From positions 13,032-77,031 of the forward strand of contig NZ_JBHMIM010000033.1 of the NCBI RefSeq assembly GCF_048060115.1: a DNA stretch of 64,000 nt. Reading direction: 5' to 3'. This document shows positions 1 through 8,758 of this stretch, piece after piece; position 1 is the first letter of the stretch, and each line of letters starts with the position of its first letter. This DNA is from Micromonospora_E sp048060115 (GTDB taxonomy: Bacteria; Actinomycetota; Actinomycetes; Mycobacteriales; Micromonosporaceae). Under the pieces are notes generated by a model. It searched no databases and had not been told where the DNA came from. It saw only the letters and a list, made by a program, of their open reading frames with translations. The position numbers and the translations under genes were made by a program.

Positions 1-321
1 TGAGTGCACGAAGAAACCTGAGTACCTGCGGGATGCCATTATTACTCGTCATTACCGATCCTTCCGGCCCGTCTCGGGGCAGCGTCCTGCCCGCACCAAC
101 TGCGTCGCGTACCGGGCCATCTTCTCGCGTGACGTCCGCATAGTCCAGGGTGGAAGTCGACAAGCGTGACCCGAGCGGAGTCTTCAGTCGCGTGATCCGC
201 GTCTGTAGGTCAGCGGACAGTAGAGCGCGGTCCGTCCTGGTGCCCGTGCACTTGGGTGGGACGGAGGCGGCAGTCGATCATGAGCTCCGTGAAGCGGGTG
301 ATGATGCGTGAGCCAGCTCGG
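1..321. other. Left-edge stretch without a recognisable gene
   Basis: No complete gene is visible. A plus-strand frame open at the window edge runs from base 2 to a stop at 167-169 and could be the 3' end of a gene cut by the edge, but its roughly 55 residues match no family I know. Bases 170-321 show no start codon with a ribosome-binding site and no strong hairpin. The stretch lies downstream of the minus-strand gene ending at 322. Confidence 0.3.
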
Positions 322-1611
322 CTATTTACCCGAACGTCTCCAGGCGCGGATGAATTCCTTGTAGAGGAAACGTTGCACCGGCGTGTTTCCCGGAGTGAAT
401 TGCTTGCCCGCTCTGCGCGCGATTAGCCACAGGCCACTTACCTTCGGCAGTCCGGGGATCGACTCGGCGACCGAGGCTGCCCCGTCGAGCAGTTCGCGTT
501 CAACGGCGGACAACGTGACGTCGCGGAGCCCAAGGCGTTCAAGTAGATCCGCTCTGACGACCTCTATATCCCTGGTCAGTCGTAGATAGTCCTCGACGTG
601 TATGCAGCGTTCGAGGGTATCTCGCAGTGGGCGGCTGACCCGCCGGTACTCCAATACTCGTTGTGCCACAAGATCGGACCATTCCTGGTCTCCCATTTTT
701 CCCAGTTCATCTGGCCGCCACAACCGGCCGCCGAGTAGTGGGAGCTCCAATTCCAGGAGCTGGACGCGATTGGCTGAGCCGACTCCAGCGGCGTCTGCGA
801 CAGCGGTGTATATTCCGCGGACTGCCTTGATGACCTCGAAGACGTGATTCCTGTTTTCGCCGAGGCGACGAAGATCGAAGTCGATCAGGAAGTCTCTCCG
901 CAGTGGATGGGACTGATAAGTGATGCCGGAAGCCTCGGCGCGGCTCTGATACTTGAGTCCGCGTGCGATTGTCGCCAATAGATAGGCTGCCTGGCCGGGT
1001 GGGGCGATGCCCTCCAGTGCACCGGACAGGAACTTTCCGGCGGTTCTTGCCCATTCGCCGAACGGTTCGTTCTCAATGCCATCTTCGGTGGAGACTCGTG
1101 CACGGTGATGTCCCGCCACCAGGACGTCGTTGGTCTGGAACTTGAGCCAATTTCTCACGCGTCCGGCCATGGTCGTCTGGCTGGGAATTTGCAGCAAGTC
1201 AATCTCAATCATCTGATTGACAAAGGACATGAAGTTCTGGGTTCCGGACGAGCTGCCAAGTTCCTTGAGTCGAGCTGAGTGCAGTCTGCCTGCAGCGCTC
1301 AGCTGTGTTTCGCGTAGAGCAAGTGGTTTGATGGGGCTGGCTCGGATGAGTGACTGCAAGAGAATTGGTTGATTGCCGAAATCGATCGCCCTTGGTGTTG
1401 CCAGCGTTGGGTGGGCAACGTACACGTCAGACATGAAGATGAGGCTTTGAATCAGCTCGACGAAGCACTGTCGCGAAAATGGGTCGGCCGGTGTGATGCT
1501 GTTATTCTGTGCGCGCACGAAACTGTCGGCACCGATTATCCTCGTGACGTCGATGAGGACTGCAGTGCTGCTTTGCGCTAAGTCTAGCTCTTGCTGATCT
1601 CCAAGAACCAT
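322..1611 (-). CDS. Unrecognised 429-residue protein, coupled to a CysQ-like phosphatase
   Basis: I do not recognise this protein. It has no signal peptide, no membrane segment and no obvious nucleotide-binding or nuclease motif. It looks like a soluble, mainly helical protein with charged amphipathic stretches in its C-terminal half, such as the segment containing DIEVVRADLLERLGLRD. Its ATG (1611) lies inside the 3' end of the upstream phosphatase gene, overlapping it by 28 bases, so the two are almost certainly co-translated. Codon use is clearly richer in A and T than in the genes to the right, which suggests acquired DNA. It could be a substrate-recognition, regulatory or defence protein paired with the phosphatase; the sequence does not decide. 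Confidence 0.75.
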   Translation of the reverse strand: MVLGDQQELDLAQSSTAVLIDVTRIIGADSFVRAQNNSITPADPFSRQCFVELIQSLIFMSDVYVAHPTLATPRAIDFGNQPILLQSLIRASPIKPLALRETQLSAAGRLHSARLKELGSSSGTQNFMSFVNQMIEIDLLQIPSQTTMAGRVRNWLKFQTNDVLVAGHHRARVSTEDGIENEPFGEWARTAGKFLSGALEGIAPPGQAAYLLATIARGLKYQSRAEASGITYQSHPLRRDFLIDFDLRRLGENRNHVFEVIKAVRGIYTAVADAAGVGSANRVQLLELELPLLGGRLWRPDELGKMGDQEWSDLVAQRVLEYRRVSRPLRDTLERCIHVEDYLRLTRDIEVVRADLLERLGLRDVTLSAVERELLDGAASVAESIPGLPKVSGLWLIARRAGKQFTPGNTPVQRFLYKEFIRAWRRSGK

Positions 1612-2432
1612 TCGACCGCCTCCGGCAAACCCATGATCGTGGAATCAAAGCTCGGGGTCTTGTGCGACAGGATCTCACGTTCCACGGGAGTTCGGCTACT
1701 GCCGGTGTTGTCGACGCTGGTCAGCCCTGTTGCGGCGCCCAGGCACAGGCCGGCGACGCCATCCCAGATCTTCTGATCCTTCCGGTAGAACAGATCGAAC
1801 TGGGGCATTGGCAGATCGGTCATGTCGGTCAAATCGACTGAGGTGCGGAGCATGTCGATGGTCTGCGACGTCGTGGACGTCTTTAGATCGAAACCCGCGC
1901 CCGCCATGAGCGGCTCAAAGGGGTGCGGTGCGCTTCCTGAGCTGCGGGTGACCGAGGCCCAACGCGGCCGGTTGGGGTTGCGCCCGGACTGGCAAGGCTG
2001 TCCGTTGACCGTGAGCACATGGGCGGCTCGGTCGGCAAAGACGATGAGTGGGGTACGGTCGTGGCCGAGCTCGGGTGCGACAACGAGCGTCGTAACTGGC
2101 TCACCGCGCTCCAGCAGGCAGATGACGCTGCAGAACTCCCGGCGGTCGGGACGCACGAACTCGGCGGTGCCGTCGATCGGGTCGATGACCCACACCTGTT
2201 CAGGAGTCTGTGCGACTTCAGACAGGTTGCCTGACTCCTCGGCGATGATCTGCGCGCCTGGGTCGGCAGCGCGGATCGCCTTGACGATCAAAGCTTCGAC
2301 TTCAAGATCGGCTTTGGTGAGCAGGGTGCGGTCTGGCTTCTCGGTGACGTGGAGTGAAGGTAGTTGGTTTCGGTACTTCTGGATGCTCAATGGAAGCTGG
2401 CCGGCCAACGTGCTCCACAGTTCACCGAACAT
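1584..2432 (-). CDS. Inositol-monophosphatase/CysQ-family phosphatase
   Basis: This is a metal-dependent phosphatase of the inositol monophosphatase superfamily, 282 residues from the chosen start. Metal-site motifs are intact: an acidic pair in IIAEESG at about residue 65, DPIDGT at 84-89 and WDGVAG at 223-228. The wording around the second motif, with EF shortly after it, resembles CysQ 3'(2'),5'-bisphosphate nucleotidases (PAP to AMP) more than HisN or SuhB, but the substrate is inferred. The start is ATG at 2430-2432, preceded by GGAG at good spacing. The same frame is open further upstream to 2669, but that part has no family similarity and runs into the truncated hydrolase. It overlaps the next gene by 28 bases. 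Codon use is less GC-rich than in most of the window. Confidence 0.8.
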   Translation of the reverse strand: MFGELWSTLAGQLPLSIQKYRNQLPSLHVTEKPDRTLLTKADLEVEALIVKAIRAADPGAQIIAEESGNLSEVAQTPEQVWVIDPIDGTAEFVRPDRREFCSVICLLERGEPVTTLVVAPELGHDRTPLIVFADRAAHVLTVNGQPCQSGRNPNRPRWASVTRSSGSAPHPFEPLMAGAGFDLKTSTTSQTIDMLRTSVDLTDMTDLPMPQFDLFYRKDQKIWDGVAGLCLGAATGLTSVDNTGSSRTPVEREILSHKTPSFDSTIMGLPEAVEWFLEISKS

Positions 2433-2629
2433 CACGCCACACTCCGAGTCCACACGTTGAGCGTTGGAATTCTGACAGTAATGCGGGAGCTCCCGTACGG
2501 ACGAGTGTTCCAGACGTGACACGGCGTGCTCAAGCCGCCAGACCGCCGCTACTGGACGTGGGTCCGGTTGCGGTGCGCAGCCGCCCCGCTGGTACGCCTC
2601 CCACCCGGTGCGCAACTCGGCCAGCCCGG

Positions 2630-2980
2630 TCAGCTCGGTGCCGCCCAGGCTCCCTGGCTCAGCCCCCACAGCCCGAGCGGGACATCGCCGTCGACGAGCT
2701 TGCGCAGCGTCCGGGCCGCAGCCGCCGCGTCGGTGGCCTGCAACCGCAGTGGTACGTCGCGACCGGGCTCCAACGGCACCCGGCGGTCGTAGCGCAGCAC
2801 CGCCACACCGTGTGCGGTGAGTACCCGGCCGACGTGGGTGTAGCAGAACCAGGACCGGTGACCGGCCGTCGATCCGTGCACCACGACCACCGCTGCGCGC
2901 ACCGGACCGTCGGGCAGCTCCACCGTGCCGGGCAGCTCACCGTCGTCCGTCGGAACGGTGCACTCGTACGTGGCGGGCAT
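2630..2980 (-). pseudogene. Truncated alpha/beta hydrolase (N-terminal part only)
   Basis: The 116 codons encode the start of an alpha/beta hydrolase: a core strand followed by the oxyanion-region motif VVVVHGSTAG, then AVLRYDRR, then the nucleophile elbow in GLWGLSQGAWAAP. The frame stops four bases after the elbow. Family members usually continue for another 120 or more residues carrying the catalytic Asp and His, so the product cannot be a complete hydrolase. The acyltransferase gene starts upstream and ends 13 bases before this start, so the two formed an operon. The break lies where the less GC-rich left-edge DNA begins, consistent with a rearrangement junction near 2630. Confidence 0.7.
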
Positions 2981-2993
2981 CTTCGTGGCGTGC

Positions 2994-3942
2994 CTAGATC
3001 GGGAAGTGGCCGCGGCGGATGCGCCAGTGGCGGCCGGCGCTCAGATGGTCGACGATGGCCCGCTGGAGCGCGGTGCGGCGCGGTAGCGCTTCGATCGGCG
3101 TGGTCAGGGTGCGGAACACGAACCGCAGCACCTCGACGTCGGCGTCCAGCCCGTCCCGCTCGGCGTAGGGCTCCAGCTGGAACCTCTGCTGGAACGCGAC
3201 GATGTTGGAGTCCTCGGGCAGGTAGTCCAGCAGTTGCGGGTCGAGCAGCCACGAACTGCAGATGAACGCCGTGTAGCGCTCGTCGGGGAAGTGGCGCGGG
3301 AAGAACGCGCGGGCGGCGTCGAGCGACGCGGAGACCGCCTCCGGGGTCAGCGGCCCCGACTCGGGAACGTGCAGGTTGATGGCGTTGCCGCCACCGCCGC
3401 CACGGTGGTGCTGCAGCCGGCCCAGCTCGTAGAGGCCGCCGCGCGCGTGCAGCGTCAACCAGGCCTGCATCACCGGCCAGCCCTCGCGGTGCATCCGACG
3501 GTCGACCGCGAGGCTGCGGCCCAGGTCCGCGAGGGTCGCCCAGGACACGGCCGCGGCGATGCCGTGGTCGCGGTGGTACGCCATGACGACGTCGACCAGG
3601 GCCAGGTACGCGTACACGTACAGGTGTCGCCAGGCGGGCCCTCGCTCGCGGGGCAGAGCCGGGCCGGGCGGAAGCCAGCCGTGGCCGCCGAGGTCGGCGC
3701 GGACCAGGGCGATCGAGCGGTCGAGCAGCCAGCACAGCTCCGGGGTCCACAGCGGAGAGTCCGGGTCGGGCCAGCCGGCCATGATCTCGGCGGCGTCGTC
3801 CGGCCGTACGGCGAGACGGTCGAGGATCGCGGGCGCGTCGACCTTGGCGGGCAGTGGGGCCGACGGCCGGTCACCGGCGAGTCGGTGTACGCGGTCGATG
3901 TCCTCGCACGCCGAGCCGGGCGGCGGTGTCGTCCAGATCCAC
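2994..3942 (-). CDS. GNAT-like acyltransferase with NAT_N/GNAT_C-type domains, probable N-terminal frameshift
   Basis: The protein resembles the actinobacterial acyltransferases made of an N-acyltransferase N-terminal domain followed by a GNAT-like C-terminal domain. Supporting stretches are LGRLQHHRGG, LHVPESGPLTPEA, ICSSWLLDPQLLDYLP and SNIVAFQQRF. The main frame is open upstream to 4067, but that extension looks non-coding. A better N-terminus begins at GTG 3940-3942 (VDLDDTAARLGVR) in another frame and would join the main frame at EDIDRVHRLAG if two bases were restored near 3910. So either a real frameshift or a sequence error sits there. It ends 13 bases before the truncated hydrolase. 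Substrate unknown. Confidence 0.65.
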
Positions 3943-4090
3943 GTGGATGACTCTACCGGCGGGCGGACCCGCCCACTGACCGAGCAAGGTGTGGATCGTG
4001 CCGTGGAAAGTTGTTGGTTCCCGGCTGGCCACCGTCTCCCAACCCTGTCCGGCACGACAGCCGGCAAGTGACTTCAGGCGAGGTGACGAG

Positions 4091-4951
4091 ATGATCTACA
4101 CGACTTCGGGTGTCGGATCGGCGCGGCGGTGGATGCGGCATTGGCCGGCGGCCACCGCCGTGGTCGTGGTGGCGCTGAGCGGGCTGCTCCTGCTGGCGTT
4201 GGTGGCCTGCGGCGCAGCGACCGGCCGGCTCAGCGGCCAGTCGGACGCCGGCGGGGTGCCCGGCTCGGCCGGGCTCGGCGGCGCACCGGCCACGACCGAG
4301 ACCAGCGGCACCGGCCCGGCCGACGGCGGGCACACCGGGTCCGGTGGCGACGACAACGACAGTGGCAACGGCGGCGACGACGACGGCGGGGCGACCGGCC
4401 CGGACGGCAACGGCGGCGGCGACGGGAACGACGGTGCCGCGATCGAGCCAGAGCCCGAGGTGACGGCGGCTGCCGAGGACTGCGTGGGCTACGACCCGGC
4501 GAACCTTTCGGTCACGCAGCAGAGCGACGCCTGGCTGATGCGCGACGGCAGCCACGCCATCAAGCTCTTCGCGACCAGCCTCGACGCTCAGGACGGCGTC
4601 AAGGTGGCCCGCAACTGGACGCAGCTCTGCTACATCGGCCGGGGTAACGAGCGCGCCGACCGCCACCGCTACATCGTCACGTACTTCCAGAGCCCGTCGG
4701 GCCTGCCACTCGGCCTGGCCCCGCAGTACGACTGCACGGCGTACGACCCGGCGGCCCTCACCGTCAATGGTCCAGCTGCCGACGGCTGGTCGCTGCGGGC
4801 CGGGCAGACGTCGCTGCTGGTCCTCGACGATGCGGCCGACGCCGAACGGGCCCGGCTCGTCGCCGTCGGCAACACCCGGCTCTGTCTGATCGGCCGGGAC
4901 AACGACAAGCCCGACCCGGCCCGCCACCAGCTGAAATATTGGCGACAGTAA
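4091..4951 (+). CDS. Putative lipoprotein with two copies of a small cysteine-containing domain
   Basis: A 286-residue exported protein. ATG 4091 is preceded by GAGGTGACGAG. A basic N-terminus, a hydrophobic segment and the lipobox LVAC (Cys at about residue 38) indicate a lipoprotein attached outside the membrane. A Gly/Asp/Asn-rich low-complexity linker of about 70 residues follows. The C-terminal half holds two related repeats: one begins CVGYDPANLSV and ends near LCYIGRGNERADRHRY, the other begins CTAYDPAALTV and ends near LCLIGRDNDKPDPARHQ. Each has two cysteines that could form a disulphide. Function unknown; the repeat suggests a ligand- or wall-binding unit. The sigma factor gene follows after 37 bases, so co-expression is possible. 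Confidence 0.75.
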   Translation: MIYTTSGVGSARRWMRHWPAATAVVVVALSGLLLLALVACGAATGRLSGQSDAGGVPGSAGLGGAPATTETSGTGPADGGHTGSGGDDNDSGNGGDDDGGATGPDGNGGGDGNDGAAIEPEPEVTAAAEDCVGYDPANLSVTQQSDAWLMRDGSHAIKLFATSLDAQDGVKVARNWTQLCYIGRGNERADRHRYIVTYFQSPSGLPLGLAPQYDCTAYDPAALTVNGPAADGWSLRAGQTSLLVLDDAADAERARLVAVGNTRLCLIGRDNDKPDPARHQLKYWRQ

Positions 4952-4988
4952 GGGTGGTACGGGGATCGCCACCTCTAGCATCGGCTGC

Positions 4989-6539
4989 GTGGACGACCGC
5001 GCCGTCGTGGCCGCGCTGGTTGCAGGTGACCAGCGCGGCCTCGACGGCGCGTACCGCGCGTACGCCGGCCGGCTGTACACGTACTGCCGATTTTTGCTGC
5101 GCGACGCCGACGCGGCGGCCGACGCCGTGCACGACACGTTCATTCTCGCCGGTCAGCGGGCGGCCCAGCTGCGCGATCCGGACCGGTTGCGCCCGTGGCT
5201 GTACGCCATCGCCCGCAACGAGTGCCTGCGGGTGATGCGTGGCCGGCTGCGGCAGCTGCCGTTGGAGGCGGCCGGCCAGGTGCCGGCCCCGGCGGTCGAC
5301 CCGGTCACCGGGCTCGGCGCCGAGCAGGTACGCGAGTTGATCTGGGCCGCCGCCGCCGGGCTGAACCCGGGTGACCGGCAGGTGTTCGAGCTGGCCATCC
5401 GGCACGAGTTGTCCGCTACCGAGGTCGGCGCGGTGCTCGGCGTCTCGGACAGTCACGCGCACGCCCGGCTGTCGCGGGTACGGGCACAGCTCGAACGGTC
5501 GATCGGCGCGTTGCTGGTGGCCCGCACCGGTGCCGCCGACTGCGCGGAGCTGGCCGGGCTGCTGCACGGCTGGGACGGCACCATCACGGTGCTGCTGCGC
5601 AAACGGGTCAGCCGGCACATCGAGAACTGTCCGACCTGCGCCGACCGGCGTCGGCAGCAGATCAGTCCGGCGGCGTTGTTCTCCGCGTACGCGACCCTGC
5701 CGCTGCTCGCCGTACCGCCGGAGCTGTGGCCCCGTCTGGTGTCGACCAGCTCCGACGCGGGCCAGGCTGCGGCCAGGGGGCGGATCGACCGTCGGGCCGG
5801 CCGGTTCGATCCGGCGACCGGATTCCCACGCGCGGTGGATCGGCGGCGGGGACGGGCGCTGGCCGCCGGGCTGGCCGCAGCCGTGGCGTTGATGTTGCTG
5901 CTCGGCGCGGCCCTGATCGTGCCCCGGTTGGGTGAGGTGGACGACGCCGCCCGGTCCGCAGCTGCCGGGCCGACCGCCGTGGCGGCCCCGACGGCGCCAG
6001 CGGAGGCGACCGGGCCGGCGACCCCGACCGGGCCGGCAGCGGCGAGCGATCCGGCGGGGGCGACCGGGTCCGCGTCGCCCGGTGGGCCGCCGGGCGCTGC
6101 GGCCACCACCGACCCGCCGGCGCCCCTGGCGGTACGGGCCCAGGCCCGGTTCGCCTGCACCGCCGCTGGCGGGGCCACGCTGACTGTCGGCGCGGTGATC
6201 GACGGTGGCGTCGCGCAGATTGCCACTTTGACCTGGTCGGCCGGCACTGGCGTGGCGACCAGCCAACCCCCGCGCGCATCCCCAGCCGGCCCGACGACTG
6301 CCCCGACGGCCCGGCCCGGCGGCCCCGGCGGCATCGTCGCCCCCGGAGGCGGATCGACCGGCGGCCCGACCGGCGGTGAGGTGCCGATGCGGATCACCGA
6401 CGACACCGCGACGGCGCAGGTGCCGAGGTTGACCACGATGACGGTGACCTGGCAGGTCACGGTCACCGCAGCCGACGGGCGGCGGGCTGACGCCGGATCG
6501 GACGGTCCGGTCGCCAACCCGTGTCCCGCGCCCGGCTGA
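4989..6539 (+). CDS. ECF-type RNA polymerase sigma factor with C-terminal Cys motif and membrane segment
   Basis: The first ~190 residues are a sigma-70 family ECF factor: region 2 includes YTYCRFLLRDADAAADAVHDTF and RPWLYAIARNECLR, region 4 includes LSATEVGAVLGVSDSHAHARLSR. A linker then carries HIENCPTCADRR, like the zinc-binding motif of anti-sigma domains. Next comes one transmembrane segment near residue 300 (LAAGLAAAVALMLLLGAALIV) and a ~200-residue Pro/Ala/Gly-rich exterior tail ending in a beta-rich portion. At 516 residues it is far longer than a normal ECF factor (~180-200). The layout suggests a sigma factor tethered to, and perhaps controlled by, its own anti-sigma-like tail. Start is GTG 4989. 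No separate anti-sigma gene is adjacent. Confidence 0.8.
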   Translation: MDDRAVVAALVAGDQRGLDGAYRAYAGRLYTYCRFLLRDADAAADAVHDTFILAGQRAAQLRDPDRLRPWLYAIARNECLRVMRGRLRQLPLEAAGQVPAPAVDPVTGLGAEQVRELIWAAAAGLNPGDRQVFELAIRHELSATEVGAVLGVSDSHAHARLSRVRAQLERSIGALLVARTGAADCAELAGLLHGWDGTITVLLRKRVSRHIENCPTCADRRRQQISPAALFSAYATLPLLAVPPELWPRLVSTSSDAGQAAARGRIDRRAGRFDPATGFPRAVDRRRGRALAAGLAAAVALMLLLGAALIVPRLGEVDDAARSAAAGPTAVAAPTAPAEATGPATPTGPAAASDPAGATGSASPGGPPGAAATTDPPAPLAVRAQARFACTAAGGATLTVGAVIDGGVAQIATLTWSAGTGVATSQPPRASPAGPTTAPTARPGGPGGIVAPGGGSTGGPTGGEVPMRITDDTATAQVPRLTTMTVTWQVTVTAADGRRADAGSDGPVANPCPAPG

Positions 6540-6657
6540 GCCGCCGGCCTGCTACGCGCCAACACTTCCGCCTGTCGATGTCCGCGGCAGGCAAGTCGCT
6601 GTGACCGAAGTCCTGACCAGTCGACGGCACGTCGGTGCAACCGGCAGGATGTCCGGC

Positions 6658-7251
6658 ATGCAGCGCAACCCCGACGGCGGAAACGGCGACCAGGATCGGG
6701 CATCGGTCTATCACCGGGCCGGTACCCAGGCCGATGTTCCGGCGGTCCTCGACCTGCTCGACGGTGCCGTGCGCTGGCTGGCCGAGCGGGGGCGGACCGA
6801 CCAGTGGGGCACCGAGCGGCAGTCGACCAGCCCGCGCCGGATCGCGATGGTCACCGGGTGGGCGCGGGAGAGTGGCCTGGTGCTGGCGTGCGTGCCGGCC
6901 GCTGCCGGTGGTGACGGGCCGCGAGTTGGCGAGCAGGTCGTCGGGGCGCTGGCCGTCGGCACGGCCCGGTCCTACGTGCCGCCGGTGAACGAGCCCGAGT
7001 TGTACGTGAATCTGCTGGTCACCGACCGACGGTGGGCCGGTCGCGGGGTCGGCGGTGCCCTGCTGGACGAGGCTCGGCGGATCGCCGTGGAACGCGGCGC
7101 GACCCTGCTACGGGTCGACTGCTACGCCGGTGGTGACCGGGCGCTGGTCCGCTACTACGAGCGGGCCGGGTTCACCGCCGCCGAGCCGTTCACCATCGAC
7201 CAGCCCGGCGGCCCGTGGCCGGGGCAGATTCTCAGCCAGCGGATCCGCTGA
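6658..7251 (+). CDS. GNAT-family N-acetyltransferase
   Basis: A 197-residue GCN5-related acetyltransferase. The acetyl-CoA binding motif A is visible in RRWAGRGVGGALLDEARRIA, followed by RVDCYAGGDRALVRYYERAGF, typical of motif B. The first half has ADVPAVLDLLDGAVRWLAERG. The start is uncertain: GTG 6601, ATG 6649 and ATG 6658 are in frame. ATG 6658 is preferred because AGGA sits at suitable distance and the family fold begins soon after. Substrate cannot be deduced. It converges with, and overlaps by 20 bases, the hydrolase gene on the other strand. Confidence 0.8.
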   Translation: MQRNPDGGNGDQDRASVYHRAGTQADVPAVLDLLDGAVRWLAERGRTDQWGTERQSTSPRRIAMVTGWARESGLVLACVPAAAGGDGPRVGEQVVGALAVGTARSYVPPVNEPELYVNLLVTDRRWAGRGVGGALLDEARRIAVERGATLLRVDCYAGGDRALVRYYERAGFTAAEPFTIDQPGGPWPGQILSQRIR

Positions 7252-8677
7252 CCTGCTCGTCGGTGTCGGTCACCGGCCGTTCGGAGCCGGCTCGCCACCC
7301 GGTCGGGTCCACGCCGCCCGGCACCGCCGCCGCCGGATCGTACGGCCCTCGGGTCAACACCAGTGTGCCGAGATCGAGATGGTCGACCGCACCGGCCGGG
7401 TCCCGGATCACCCGCAGCGTCTCCCCGGCGTAGAAGCCGTCGAAGCCGGTCCAGGTGTCGGCGGTGGTGGTGGCGCGGAACCGGGTGCCCCGTCCCGCCC
7501 TGCCGATCGGGGTGAGCTGGAGCCTGCCGTCGCCGAGCAGCCGGATCGCCACCGGCCGCGCGCCCCAGTACCACGGCCCGGTCAGGTCGAGCAGTGTCGG
7601 GTCGAGGCCGGCGGCCGGTCGCCACGGCGGCGGGATCGTCGGCTCCCGGTCGGCGACGATCTTGACCAGGTCGGCGGCGATGTCGCCGATCTGCGGGCCG
7701 GCGGTGACGTTGGCCAGTACGACCGCAGCCACGTCCTGGTCGGGGCAGGTCCACAGGGCGGCGAGAAACCCCGGCACCGAACCGGTGTGCCCGGACAGGC
7801 TCAGGCCATGGTGGCGCAGCAACTGCATGCCCAGGCCGTACCCGTGGTCCGGGTCCGCGCTCTCCGGCGGCGAAGCGGCGGTACGCATCATCGCCAGCGA
7901 CTCGGTGGACAGCACCTGCGGGTCGCCGTCGAGGAGGAACACCGCGAAGCGACTGAGGTCGGCGACGGTGGACCACAACTGCCCGGCCGGGGCGAGGTGG
8001 CCGTACTCCTCGGTCGGCTCGGGCAGTAGCACGTCCGCCCAGGGATGAACCGCCCAGCCGGCGGCAGGTCGACCACCCGGGGCGACGCCGCTCTGCGTCA
8101 TCGAGAGCGGGTCGAGCACGTCGGCCCGCAGTGTCTGCCCCCACGGTCGGCCGCGCAGTCGCTCGATCAACTTGCCGAGCAGCGCGTACCCGGGGTTGGA
8201 GTACCGGTGCCCGTGTCCGGCCGGCCACCGGTCCGCATCGGCACCGAGCACGTCGGACAGCTCCGGTCGCAGCGCGCCGGGGGTGCGTTCCCACCATGGG
8301 CCGCGTGGTTCGGCCGGCAGCCCGGCATTGTGCGCCAGCAACTGCGCGACGCTCGCCTCGACTCCGCAGCCGGGCAGGTGCCGGTCGATCGGGTCGGTCA
8401 GCTTCAGCAGACGTTCCTCGGCCAGCCGCAGCACCTGGACCGCGGTGAAGGTCTTGCTGATCGAGCCGATCCGGTAGCCGGTCGACGCCTGCGGCGCGGT
8501 GCCGTCGACCTCGCCTCGACCGGCGGTCCAGACCGGCCCGTGCGCGCGGACCACCGCCGCGATCATGGACGGCGCGCGGCCGTCGGCCTGGCCGGTGGCG
8601 AGCCGGTGCAGCAACGCCCGCGCGGTCTCCGGTAGCAGACCTGCGGGTGTTTCCTGGTGTGCGGCGGCGGGTGTCAT
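7232..8677 (-). CDS. Serine hydrolase of the class C beta-lactamase/esterase family
   Basis: A 481-residue member of the beta-lactamase-related penicillin-binding-like family. The three signature motifs are present: SISK (Ser nucleophile and Lys) in YRIGSISKTFTAVQ, the Tyr motif YSNPGY, and HTG in LSLSGHTGSVPGF. No signal peptide is seen, so it may be cytoplasmic, acting as an esterase or D-amino-acid peptidase rather than an antibiotic resistance enzyme. ATG 8677 has AAGGA eight bases upstream; the frame stays open further upstream across the divergent gene's leader. A C-terminal domain of about 130 residues after the catalytic part is common in this family. The next gene diverges from it. 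Confidence 0.85.
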   Translation of the reverse strand: MTPAAAHQETPAGLLPETARALLHRLATGQADGRAPSMIAAVVRAHGPVWTAGRGEVDGTAPQASTGYRIGSISKTFTAVQVLRLAEERLLKLTDPIDRHLPGCGVEASVAQLLAHNAGLPAEPRGPWWERTPGALRPELSDVLGADADRWPAGHGHRYSNPGYALLGKLIERLRGRPWGQTLRADVLDPLSMTQSGVAPGGRPAAGWAVHPWADVLLPEPTEEYGHLAPAGQLWSTVADLSRFAVFLLDGDPQVLSTESLAMMRTAASPPESADPDHGYGLGMQLLRHHGLSLSGHTGSVPGFLAALWTCPDQDVAAVVLANVTAGPQIGDIAADLVKIVADREPTIPPPWRPAAGLDPTLLDLTGPWYWGARPVAIRLLGDGRLQLTPIGRAGRGTRFRATTTADTWTGFDGFYAGETLRVIRDPAGAVDHLDLGTLVLTRGPYDPAAAVPGGVDPTGWRAGSERPVTDTDEQVSGSAG

Positions 8678-8758
8678 ACCGCTGATCCTTGGCGATCCCG
8701 GCCGTTTCGGCCAGCGGCGGTGCCGTCGATCCGAGCCGATCCGTGGCATGGTTACCCG

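Noticed and set aside
2433..2669. N-terminal extension of the CysQ-like phosphatase to 2669
   Set aside because: The extra 79 residues show no family similarity, would overlap the truncated hydrolase, and a good ribosome-binding site stands before ATG 2432.
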